From Neoactinobaculum massilliense (GTDB taxonomy: Bacteria; Actinomycetota; Actinomycetes; Actinomycetales; Actinomycetaceae), in the NCBI RefSeq assembly GCF_900604955.1, contig NZ_UWPE01000001.1, positions 310,001 to 374,000 of the forward strand: a stretch of 64,000 nt of DNA. The letters run 5' to 3'. The position numbers were made by a program, and so were the translations under genes. This document shows, in pieces, positions 35,915 to 43,373 of this stretch; the stretch's first letter is position 1; each line of letters opens with the position of its first letter. Under the pieces are notes generated by a model. That model ran no database searches. It saw nothing but the letters and a program-made list of their open reading frames with translations, and had not been told where the DNA came from.

Positions 35915-37477
35915 GTGAGTAACGAGCAATCCAATCCCGTTCTGGTGGTCGATTTCGGTGCCCAGTACGCCCAGCTCATTGCGCGGCGCGTGCGCGAGGC
36001 CAACGTGTACTCGGAGGTGGTGCCGCATTCCATGAGCGTTGCGGACATGCGCGCCAAGAATCCCTCCGCCATCATCCTTTCCGGTGGCCCGGCGTCTGTA
36101 TACTCCGACGGCGCCCCGTCCATCGATCCCGCCGTGTTCGACGCCGGTGTGCCCGTGCTGGGTATTTGCTACGGCTTCCAGCTCATGGCGCAGGGTCTGG
36201 GCGGCACGGTGGGCCGCACGGGCACCTCAGAATACGGCTCCACGGCGGCACGCGACGATTCGTCCTCCGTGCTGCTGGATGGTATTCCGGCGGACCACCG
36301 CGTGTGGATGAGTCACGGCGACGCCGTTCAGGACGCGCCCGCAGGTTTCACGGTCACCGCCTCCACGAAGGAAACCCCCGTGGCTGCCTTTGAGGATGAC
36401 GCCCGTCATCTCTACGGCGTGCAGTGGCACCCGGAGGTAAAGCACTCGGACTACGGGCAAAAGGTTATTGAGAACTTCCTCTACCGCGGCGCCGGGATCA
36501 AGCCGGAGTGGAATCCCGGGTCCATTATTGACGATCAGGTTGCCAAGATCCGCGCCCAGGTGGGGGATGCAAAGGTTATCTGCGCACTCTCCGGCGGAGT
36601 GGATTCCTCCGTGGCCGCCGCACTTGTGCACCGGGCCATTGGCGATCAGCTCACCTGCTTCTTTATTGATCACGGTCTGCTCCGCGAGGGCGAGCGCGAA
36701 TCGGTGGAGAAGGAATACGCAGAAACAATGGGTATCAAGGTATACACCATTGACGAATCGGGCCGCTTCCTCGGGGATCTTGCCGGCGTGACGGATCCCG
36801 AAACTAAGCGCAAGATCATCGGCCGCGACTTCATCCGCGCCTTTGAAAAGGCCGCTCGCGACATGGTGAGCGTGGCGGGCGGGGACGTGAAGTTCCTGGT
36901 GCAGGGCACGCTGTACCCGGACGTGGTGGAATCCGGCGGCGGGGACGGCACCTCCACCATCAAGAGTCACCACAACGTGGGCGGGCTTCCCGATGACATG
37001 CAGTTCCAGCTGGTGGAGCCGCTCCGGGACCTGTTCAAAGATGAGGTGCGGGCCGTTGGCCGCGAACTTGGTGTACCGGAATCCATTATTCGTCGTCAGC
37101 CATTCCCCGGGCCGGGCCTGGCTATCCGCATTGTGGGTGAGGTGACCCGGGAGGATCTGGCAACGCTGCGTGCAGCCGATGCGATTGCTCGCGAGGAGTT
37201 CACCGCGGCGGGCCTCGATGACCAGATCTGGCAGGCACCCGTGGTGCTCCTGGCCGGCGTCCGCTCGGTGGGCGTGCAGGGGGATCACCGCACGTACGGT
37301 CACCCGATCGTGCTGCGGCCTATTAGCTCCGAGGATGCGATGACCGCGGATTGGGTGCGGGTGCCCTACGACGTGCTCGCACGGATTTCTACCCGCATCA
37401 CCAATTCGGTGCCGGGCGTGAACCGCGTGGTACTGGACGTGACCAGCAAGCCGCCGGCCACCATCGAATGGGAGTAA
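35915..37477 (+). CDS. guaA: GMP synthase (glutamine-hydrolysing)
   Basis: Aminates XMP to GMP. 520 residues. Class I glutamine amidotransferase domain (about 1-195: [15 protein letters not shown], catalytic Cys in [10 protein letters not shown], His/Glu in QWHPEV), ATP-pyrophosphatase domain ([15 protein letters not shown] near residue 225) and C-terminal dimerisation domain ([13 protein letters not shown], ending KPPATIEWE). GTG start. Monocistronic: own promoter hexamer upstream and strong terminator downstream. Confidence 0.97.
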   Translation: MSNEQSNPVLVVDFGAQYAQLIARRVREANVYSEVVPHSMSVADMRAKNPSAIILSGGPASVYSDGAPSIDPAVFDAGVPVLGICYGFQLMAQGLGGTVGRTGTSEYGSTAARDDSSSVLLDGIPADHRVWMSHGDAVQDAPAGFTVTASTKETPVAAFEDDARHLYGVQWHPEVKHSDYGQKVIENFLYRGAGIKPEWNPGSIIDDQVAKIRAQVGDAKVICALSGGVDSSVAAALVHRAIGDQLTCFFIDHGLLREGERESVEKEYAETMGIKVYTIDESGRFLGDLAGVTDPETKRKIIGRDFIRAFEKAARDMVSVAGGDVKFLVQGTLYPDVVESGGGDGTSTIKSHHNVGGLPDDMQFQLVEPLRDLFKDEVRAVGRELGVPESIIRRQPFPGPGLAIRIVGEVTREDLATLRAADAIAREEFTAAGLDDQIWQAPVVLLAGVRSVGVQGDHRTYGHPIVLRPISSEDAMTADWVRVPYDVLARISTRITNSVPGVNRVVLDVTSKPPATIEWE

Positions 37478-37501
37478 ATCTCAGGCAGTAAGTACAAGGG
37501 G

Positions 37502-37529
37502 CGGCGCGGGTTTTCCCGCGCCGTTTTTT
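37502..37529 (+). terminator. Rho-independent terminator after guaA
   Basis: CGGCGCGGG - TTTT - CCCGCGCCG followed by six Ts. A textbook terminator 25 bases after the stop. Confidence 0.92.
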
Positions 37530-37602
37530 GTACTCGCGCGTAGTCACCATTCATTTACCTGCGCGGGGCATGCTGGGGTCACTATCCACGCAAGGAGACA
37601 CC

Positions 37603-39684
37603 ATGCGAATCAAATCCGGGCTGGCTTTTACCCTTCTCTCGGCTCTGGTACTGGCGCCGGCGTCCGCGCTCGCGACCACCGCGCCCGCCGAGGATGCGTC
37701 TGCGACCACCGCGCCTACGGCGTCGTGCGCGCCGCTCGGGGACCTCACCGTCCTCGCAACCACGGACAACCACGGCACCTATACAAACTATGACTACTAC
37801 TCCGGGCAGGCCTTTGGCGGCGCCGGAGAGCAAAACAAGGCGCGCGGTCTGGAACTTCTCTCGGGCTACGTGGCCACCGCCCGGAGCGAGCGCGGGGCGG
37901 ACGGCGTCGTCCTTCTTGATAATGGTGACAACAATCAGGGCAACCCACTGGAGTCCTACTACCACGCTCATCGCGCGGCGGGCACGGTGGACCCGGGCGC
38001 CGCGGTACTTAACCGCATGGGTTATGATGCCGCGAACGTGGGTAACCACGAATTTAACTACGGCCTTGATGACCTCGCGCAGTACCGGGGAAACCTGGAT
38101 ATGCCGCTGCTGGGCAGCAATGTCATTGAGAGGGCAAGCGGTAAGCCCTACCTCACGCCCTACACCATTCTTCACAAACAGGTGGGCGGCAAGGACGTCA
38201 AGGTGGGCGTGATCGGCGTCGTGACGCCGGGCATCTCCATCTGGGACGCGGATAAGGTAAAGAGTCTCGCATTCGAGAATCCGGTACTCGCCGTGCAAAA
38301 GTATGTTCCCGAGGTGCGGGCGGCCGGTGCGGATGTGGTCATCGTTGCCGCGCACACGGGACTGGACCCGAACGGGTACACCTGGACGGACGGCTCTGAT
38401 TTTCAGACGGACCTAGCCACCTCCATCGCCCAGCAAACCAGTGGCGTAGACCTCGTGATTGCCGGTCACTCGCACTCCACCCGTGACGCCAGCAATGTAT
38501 TCACGAACAAGGACGGCGAGCATGTGCTCGTCACGCAGCCGGGTTACCACGGACGTTTCCTCTCCGACGTGCGGATCCCGCTCGCTCAGACGGCGGACGG
38601 CATTGACGTGGTGAATACACAGGATTGCGCGCCGGCGGCCACTCCCGTGTATGCCTCCGATTATGTGGGTGCTGAGGATCCGGGCGTGCTCAAGGCTATC
38701 CAGCCCTGGCACAATGAGACGCTCACCTGGGTTGACACCGTGGTGGCACAGGCCACCGAAACCATGTCTGGTGCCACGTCGCCCTGGGAGGACACGGCGA
38801 TCCTGGACTTCGTGGGCACCGTGGAAACCGAGGCCGTGACAAACGGTCTCAAGGGCACGCAGTACGAGGGGCTGCCGGTACTCGCCCAGACGTCGCCGTT
38901 TTCCCGTTCCGCCGTGTTTCCGCAGGGTAACGTCACCATCGCCAATATGGCCGGGCTCTATACCTTCGATAACACGCTGCTGGGCGTCAAGCTGACGGGT
39001 GCGCAGGTAAAGGACTACCTCGAGTACGCCGCGCAGTACTACAAGCAGGTGCCGGCGAATTCTGCGTTTAGTGGTGAGGACGTGACGAACGCGCCCACGG
39101 ACTACTACCAGAATGGCATGCCGGATTACGGCCTCGATCTGCTTACCGGCGTCAACTATGAGGTGAATATTTCCAAGCCCGTGGGGGAGCGCATCCAGAA
39201 CCTGACTGTGAATGGCACGCCCGTTAAGGACGACGACGCCTTTGTGCTGGCCATCAACAACTACCGCCAGTCCGGTGGTGTTGGCTATCCACACGTCACG
39301 GATGCGCCAATCGTATTTGACCAGCAGCAGGCCATTCGTGATCTCCTTATCCAGTGGGCAGAGAAGCGCGGCACGATTGATCCAAGCAAGTTTGCTGTGA
39401 CGAACTGGAAACTCACTACCTCCGATGCGTCCCCTAGCTCCACAGCCGCCCCGACGCAGCCGTCTAGTTCCACGCCGACGGGGGAGAGTGTCCTCGACAT
39501 CACGACGCCGAGTGCCTCCGCCACTCGCGTTGCCAGTGCGGCGGGAAACACGCCGGGGCCGTCAGCCGGGCGGCTTGCCTGGACCGGTTCCAATACGGTG
39601 GGGTTGGTGAGTGTTGCCGCGCTACTGCTCGGGGTGGGCGTGGGTATCGCCCGGGCGCGCCGTCGTAGCTGGCTAGCTGGCTAG
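37603..39684 (+). CDS. Cell-wall-anchored bifunctional nucleotidase/phosphodiesterase (LAWTG)
   Basis: 693 residues. Signal peptide of about 24 residues (APASALA|TT). Metallophosphoesterase domain: LATTDNHGTY near residues 51-60, LDNGDNNQGNP, GNHEFNYGLDD, HTGLDPNG, GHSHSTRD. The 5'-nucleotidase C-terminal domain follows (SPFSRSAVFPQGNV, NYRQSGGVGYPH). It resembles 2',3'-cyclic-nucleotide phosphodiesterase / 3'-nucleotidase (CpdB type). The C-terminus is a sorting signal: LAWTG at 658-662, a hydrophobic helix, then RARRRSW. LAxTG is recognised by class E sortases of high-GC actinobacteria. AAGGAGA precedes the ATG. A second surface nucleotidase beside the secreted one at 19147. Confidence 0.93.
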   Translation: MRIKSGLAFTLLSALVLAPASALATTAPAEDASATTAPTASCAPLGDLTVLATTDNHGTYTNYDYYSGQAFGGAGEQNKARGLELLSGYVATARSERGADGVVLLDNGDNNQGNPLESYYHAHRAAGTVDPGAAVLNRMGYDAANVGNHEFNYGLDDLAQYRGNLDMPLLGSNVIERASGKPYLTPYTILHKQVGGKDVKVGVIGVVTPGISIWDADKVKSLAFENPVLAVQKYVPEVRAAGADVVIVAAHTGLDPNGYTWTDGSDFQTDLATSIAQQTSGVDLVIAGHSHSTRDASNVFTNKDGEHVLVTQPGYHGRFLSDVRIPLAQTADGIDVVNTQDCAPAATPVYASDYVGAEDPGVLKAIQPWHNETLTWVDTVVAQATETMSGATSPWEDTAILDFVGTVETEAVTNGLKGTQYEGLPVLAQTSPFSRSAVFPQGNVTIANMAGLYTFDNTLLGVKLTGAQVKDYLEYAAQYYKQVPANSAFSGEDVTNAPTDYYQNGMPDYGLDLLTGVNYEVNISKPVGERIQNLTVNGTPVKDDDAFVLAINNYRQSGGVGYPHVTDAPIVFDQQQAIRDLLIQWAEKRGTIDPSKFAVTNWKLTTSDASPSSTAAPTQPSSSTPTGESVLDITTPSASATRVASAAGNTPGPSAGRLAWTGSNTVGLVSVAALLLGVGVGIARARRRSWLAG

Positions 39685-39693
39685 CTAGCTGGG
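39666..39693 (+). repeat. TAGCTGGC microsatellite at the end of the nucleotidase gene
   Basis: Two exact 8-bp units (39666-39681) plus a degenerate third. It covers the last codons (SWLAG) and the stop. Slippage would only change the extreme C-terminus after the sorting signal. Confidence 0.6.
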
Positions 39694-39909
39694 CGTGAAA
39701 CGGGCGCATGCGCTAACGGGCTAAAGCATGCATAATACGCGGCTATTCGAAGAAATGTTTCCTACCCGTCCCGTACTGGAAGCGCTAGCTCTAACCTGGT
39801 GGGATGTCGCACAACAGTTTGGTCTGATGCTGGGACCTCTTGCCCACCCGAACCGAGTGGTTTTTCGAGACCATGAAGGTGTTCATAGAAGCTCAGTAAG
39901 AAGGAAGCA

Positions 39910-42009
39910 ATGGAGCGCACTGACACCCAGACGACAGTCGACGAGGCGTGGGCTGGATTCGCCCCCGGAAATTGGCAGGATGAAATTGATGTCCGTGATT
40001 TCATCCAGAAGAACTACACCCCTTACCTTGGCGACGAGTCCTTCCTCTCGGGGCCTACTGACAAGACCAAGCGGCTGTGGGACTACCTGGAGGATAACTA
40101 CCTCTCGGTAGAGCGCAAGCGCCGCGTCTACGATGTGGACACCAAGACCCCGTCGGACATTGACGCCTTCCCGGCCGGATACATTTCCGATGATGATGAC
40201 GTCATTGTTGGCCTCCAGACGGACACTCCGCTCAAGCGCGCCATGATGCCGAACGGCGGCTGGCGCATGGTGGAGCAGGCCATCAAGGAAGCGGGCAAGG
40301 AGCCGGATCCGGAGATCAAGAAGATCTTCACCCGCTACCGCAAGACGCACAACGACGCCGTGTTTGACATCTACACGCCCCGCATTCGCGCCGCGCGTCA
40401 CTCCCACATCATTACGGGCCTGCCGGATGCCTACGGCCGTGGCCGCATCATCGGTGACTACCGCCGCGTAGCCCTCTACGGTGTGGATTACCTCATTGAA
40501 GAGAAGAAGATCGCTCGCGATTCCGTGGTTGGCCAGCCGTTCTCTGAGCACTGGGCCCGTTACCGCGAAGAGCACTCGGAGCAGATCAAGGCTCTCAAGA
40601 AGCTCAAGAAGCTCGGTGAGCTTTATGGCTTCGATATTTCTAAGCCCGCCAAGACGGCTAAGGAAGCTGTCCAGTGGACCTACTTCGGCTACCTTGCCTC
40701 TGTGAAGAGCCAGGATGGCGCCGCCATGTCCATTGGCCGCCTGTCCGCCTTCTTCGACATCTACTTCGAGCGTGACCTCGCCGCCGGCCTTATCACTGAG
40801 GCTGAGGCGCAGGAAATGATCGACAACATTGTGATGAAGCTGCGCATCGTGCGCTTCCTCCGCACCATTGATTACGATCAGATCTTCTCTGGCGATCCGT
40901 ACTGGGCCACCTGGTCCGACGCCGGTTTCGGTGATGACGGCCGCCCGATGGTCACCAAGACCTCCTTCCGTCTCCTCCAGACGCTGCGTAACCTCGGTCC
41001 GGCTCCGGAACCGAACATCACCATTTTCTGGAATGAGAACCTGCCCGAGGGCTACAAGAAGTTCTGCGCGGCGATCTCCATTGAAACCTCGGCCATCCAG
41101 TATGAGTCCGATGAGCAGATTCGTGGCCAGTGGGGCGACGACGCGGCGATCGCGTGCTGCGTGTCCCCGATGCGCGTGGGCAAGCAGATGCAGTTCTTCG
41201 GCGCTCGCGTGAATGCGGCCAAGGGCCTCCTTTACGCCATCAACGGTGGCCGTGACGAGATCACCGGCCAGCAGGTCACCGAGCCCGGCGAGTACACGCC
41301 GATCGAGGGCGATGGTCCGCTCGACTTCGACGAAGTGTGGGACAAGTACGAGCACATGCTCGATTGGGTGGCGGGCACCTACGTTGAGGCGCTCAACATC
41401 ATCCACTACTGCCACGACAAGTATGCCTACGAGGCCGTTGAAATGGCGCTCCACGATTCGGATATCGTGCGCACCATGGGCTGCGGCATCGCCGGCCTGT
41501 CCATCGTGGCTGATTCGCTCTCCGCGATTAAGTACGCCAAGGTGTATCCGATCCGTGATGAGTCCGGGCTGATCGTGGACTACCGCACCGAGGGTGAGTT
41601 CCCGATCTACGGTAACGACGACGATCGTGCTGACGACATCGCAGCCACCGTGGTGCACACCATCATGGACAAGATCCGTCAGCTGCCGATGTACCGCGAT
41701 GCAATCCCGACGCAGTCCGTGCTCACCATCACCTCCAACGTGGTGTACGGCAAGGCTACGGGCGCGTTCCCGTGCGGCCACAAGGCTCACACTCCGTTTG
41801 CGCCGGGCGCTAACCCGGAGAACGGCATGGATACGCACGGAATGGTTGCCTCCATGCTTTCCGTGGGCAAGCTGGATTACAAGGACGCGCTGGACGGCAT
41901 CTCGCTGACCAACACGATTACCCCGTCCGGCCTGGGCCGCAACAAGGATGAGCAGGTCGCCAACCTGGTGGGTATCCTGGATTCCGGCTTCATTCCGGAA
42001 GAGGACTAA
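39910..42009 (+). CDS. pflB: Pyruvate formate-lyase core subunit lacking the glycyl-radical domain
   Basis: Cleaves pyruvate with CoA to acetyl-CoA and formate under anaerobiosis. 699 residues, about 60-90 shorter than full-length PFL (about 760 in E. coli). The active-site cysteine pair is C416-C417 in IACCVSPM, followed by GKQMQFFGARVN, ALNIIHYCHDKY, TMGCGIAGLS, YRDAIPTQSVLTITSNVVYGK and PFAPGANPENG. The chain stops after NLVGILDSGFIPEED, where E. coli PFL continues to its glycyl-radical segment RVSGYAV. That segment is encoded by the next gene. The polypeptide cannot be radical-active alone. GAAGGAAG precedes the ATG. The stop is clean; no single indel joins it to the next frame. Confidence 0.95.
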   Translation: MERTDTQTTVDEAWAGFAPGNWQDEIDVRDFIQKNYTPYLGDESFLSGPTDKTKRLWDYLEDNYLSVERKRRVYDVDTKTPSDIDAFPAGYISDDDDVIVGLQTDTPLKRAMMPNGGWRMVEQAIKEAGKEPDPEIKKIFTRYRKTHNDAVFDIYTPRIRAARHSHIITGLPDAYGRGRIIGDYRRVALYGVDYLIEEKKIARDSVVGQPFSEHWARYREEHSEQIKALKKLKKLGELYGFDISKPAKTAKEAVQWTYFGYLASVKSQDGAAMSIGRLSAFFDIYFERDLAAGLITEAEAQEMIDNIVMKLRIVRFLRTIDYDQIFSGDPYWATWSDAGFGDDGRPMVTKTSFRLLQTLRNLGPAPEPNITIFWNENLPEGYKKFCAAISIETSAIQYESDEQIRGQWGDDAAIACCVSPMRVGKQMQFFGARVNAAKGLLYAINGGRDEITGQQVTEPGEYTPIEGDGPLDFDEVWDKYEHMLDWVAGTYVEALNIIHYCHDKYAYEAVEMALHDSDIVRTMGCGIAGLSIVADSLSAIKYAKVYPIRDESGLIVDYRTEGEFPIYGNDDDRADDIAATVVHTIMDKIRQLPMYRDAIPTQSVLTITSNVVYGKATGAFPCGHKAHTPFAPGANPENGMDTHGMVASMLSVGKLDYKDALDGISLTNTITPSGLGRNKDEQVANLVGILDSGFIPEED

Positions 42010-42014
42010 TGCTC

Positions 42015-42047
42015 CGGCCGGTCGCAACAAATTGGGGTGACCGGCCG
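42015..42047 (+). other. Inverted repeat between pflB and the glycyl-radical gene
   Basis: CGGCCGGTC (42015-42023) and GACCGGCCG (42039-42047) form a 9-bp stem with a 15-base loop, and no T-run follows. It may protect or process the mRNA so that the small subunit is made at a different level from the core. Confidence 0.45.
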
Positions 42048-42095
42048 TCTCAAGCCGCTAGAATTTAGTTGTTCACCGAGAAGTTAGGACAGAAA

Positions 42096-42344
42096 ATGGC
42101 AAAGACATTCGATCAGCGCCTGGCAGAGACCAAGGCCGAGCGTGAGGACCACGGTGGGGTCAAGGGCCTCTACCACGCCAACATCAACGTGCTGGATCGC
42201 TCCATGCTTGAGGACGCCATGGAGAACCCGGAAAAGTACCCGAACCTCACGGTTCGCGTGTCCGGCTACGCCGTGAACTTCGTCAAGCTGACCCGCGAGC
42301 AGCAGCTTGACGTTCTTTCCCGTACGTTCCACCACTCTGCGTAG
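42096..42344 (+). CDS. grcA: Stand-alone glycyl-radical subunit of pyruvate formate-lyase (GrcA-like)
   Basis: 82 residues. After 17 helical residues ([16 protein letters not shown]), the chain [37 protein letters not shown] aligns closely with the last part of PFL; G57 in RVSGYAV is the radical glycine (E. coli G734). It is comparable to E. coli GrcA/YfiD, which repairs oxygen-cleaved PFL. Here, however, the neighbouring PFL has no glycyl domain of its own, so this protein should be an obligatory subunit. The ATG at 42096 has AGGACA upstream; an in-frame TTG at 42069 is less likely. The stop overlaps the pflA GTG by one base. Confidence 0.92.
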   Translation: MAKTFDQRLAETKAEREDHGGVKGLYHANINVLDRSMLEDAMENPEKYPNLTVRVSGYAVNFVKLTREQQLDVLSRTFHHSA

Positions 42345-43222
42345 TGACTAGCAGTATTCAACTCGCACCCGCCGGCGTCCAAGATTTTGAGGCGCCGGCG
42401 GGCCGCGTGAGCGGTGAAGGCACCGCCGGCCTTGACGTACTGGATGATGTGACACGTCGGGAGCGGCTGGCCAAGATGCGCACGGGTGAACTTGGCTCGG
42501 TGCACTCTTGGGAATTGGTCACGGCCGTGGATGGCCCGGGAACGCGTATGACCGTGTTCTTCAACGGGTGCCCGCTGCGGTGCCAGTACTGCCATAACCC
42601 CGACACGTTCCTGATGCGCAACGGCGAGCCGGTGCTCGCGGATTCGCTTCTTCACCGTATGAAGCGCTACCGGCGGCTGTTTAAGACCACGGGCGGCGGG
42701 ATTACGCTCAGCGGTGGCGAGTGCCTGATGCAACCGAAGTTCCTGGCACGGATTCTGCGCGGGGCGAAGGCCATGGGTATTCATACCGCTCTCGACACCT
42801 CCGGTTTCCTGGGTAAAAACCTCGATGAGGAAATGCTCGCGAACACGGACATGGTGCTCCTGGACGTCAAGTCCGGTTCGGAGGAAAAGTACCGCGAAGT
42901 AACGGGCCGCGCGCTTCAGCCCACCATCGATTTTGGGGACAGGCTATGCGAGGCCGGTGTTGAGGTGTGGATCCGCTTCGTGCTGGTTCCCGGTCTCACG
43001 GATGATTCGGAGAACATTCATAACGTGGCGAAGATTGTTACGCGCTGGCGCAGCAATGTCACCCGTATGGAAGTGCTCCCGTTCCACCAGATGGCGCGGG
43101 ATAAGTGGGATTCGCTAGGGCTGGAATACAAGCTCCGGGATGTGAAGCCACCGTCGAACGAGGCGGTGGAGCAAGCCCGTGATATTTTCCGTAGCTACGA
43201 TTTGCCCACGCCTAGCTTCTAG
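42344..43222 (+). CDS. pflA: Pyruvate formate-lyase activating enzyme (radical SAM)
   Basis: Installs the glycyl radical on PFL using a [4Fe-4S] cluster and SAM. 292 residues. CPLRCQYCHNPD carries the CxxxCxxC motif, then FKTTGGGITLSGGECLMQP, ALDTSG and DVKSGSEEKYREVTGR. With the GTG at 42344 the protein has a 44-residue N-terminal extension not typical of PflA. An in-frame ATG at 42476 (MRTGELGSVHSWE) matches the usual family start, so the true start is uncertain. The overlap of the GTG with the grcA stop favours the longer form. Its substrate glycine is on the small subunit encoded just upstream. Confidence 0.92.
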   Translation: MTSSIQLAPAGVQDFEAPAGRVSGEGTAGLDVLDDVTRRERLAKMRTGELGSVHSWELVTAVDGPGTRMTVFFNGCPLRCQYCHNPDTFLMRNGEPVLADSLLHRMKRYRRLFKTTGGGITLSGGECLMQPKFLARILRGAKAMGIHTALDTSGFLGKNLDEEMLANTDMVLLDVKSGSEEKYREVTGRALQPTIDFGDRLCEAGVEVWIRFVLVPGLTDDSENIHNVAKIVTRWRSNVTRMEVLPFHQMARDKWDSLGLEYKLRDVKPPSNEAVEQARDIFRSYDLPTPSF

Positions 43223-43246
43223 GCTAGACGGGCGATTCGGCTGGGA

Positions 43247-43280
43247 GAGGGCCTCGCTTCGGCGGGGCCCTCAATGTTTT
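43247..43280 (+). terminator. Terminator after the pfl operon
   Basis: GAGGGCCTCGC - TTC - GGCGGGGCCCTC hairpin (one wobble) followed by AATGTTTT. Closes the pflB-grcA-pflA transcript. Confidence 0.72.
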
Positions 43281-43358
43281 AGCCGGTCTGGGCCCGCGCT
43301 GTGGTTGATTGGTGGCCTTCACCGCACGCGGCCGGTGAGACGATACGGACGCACGCGA

Positions 43359-43364
43359 TAGGGT
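43359..43364 (+). promoter_or_regulatory. Putative -10 element of pcrA (leaderless or near-leaderless)
   Basis: TAGGGT ends 9 nt before the pcrA ATG, and no Shine-Dalgarno is present. Confidence 0.35.
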
Positions 43365-43373
43365 GGACGGGCT

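Noticed and set aside
39728-40111. Small gene just before and overlapping the start of pflB
   Set aside because: No ribosome site or motif, and it overlaps the well-supported start of pflB in another frame.
39883-42030. Very long open frame (715 codons) on the minus strand opposite pflB
   Set aside because: It mirrors the strongly biased codons of pflB and has no family motif; the plus strand is unambiguous PFL.
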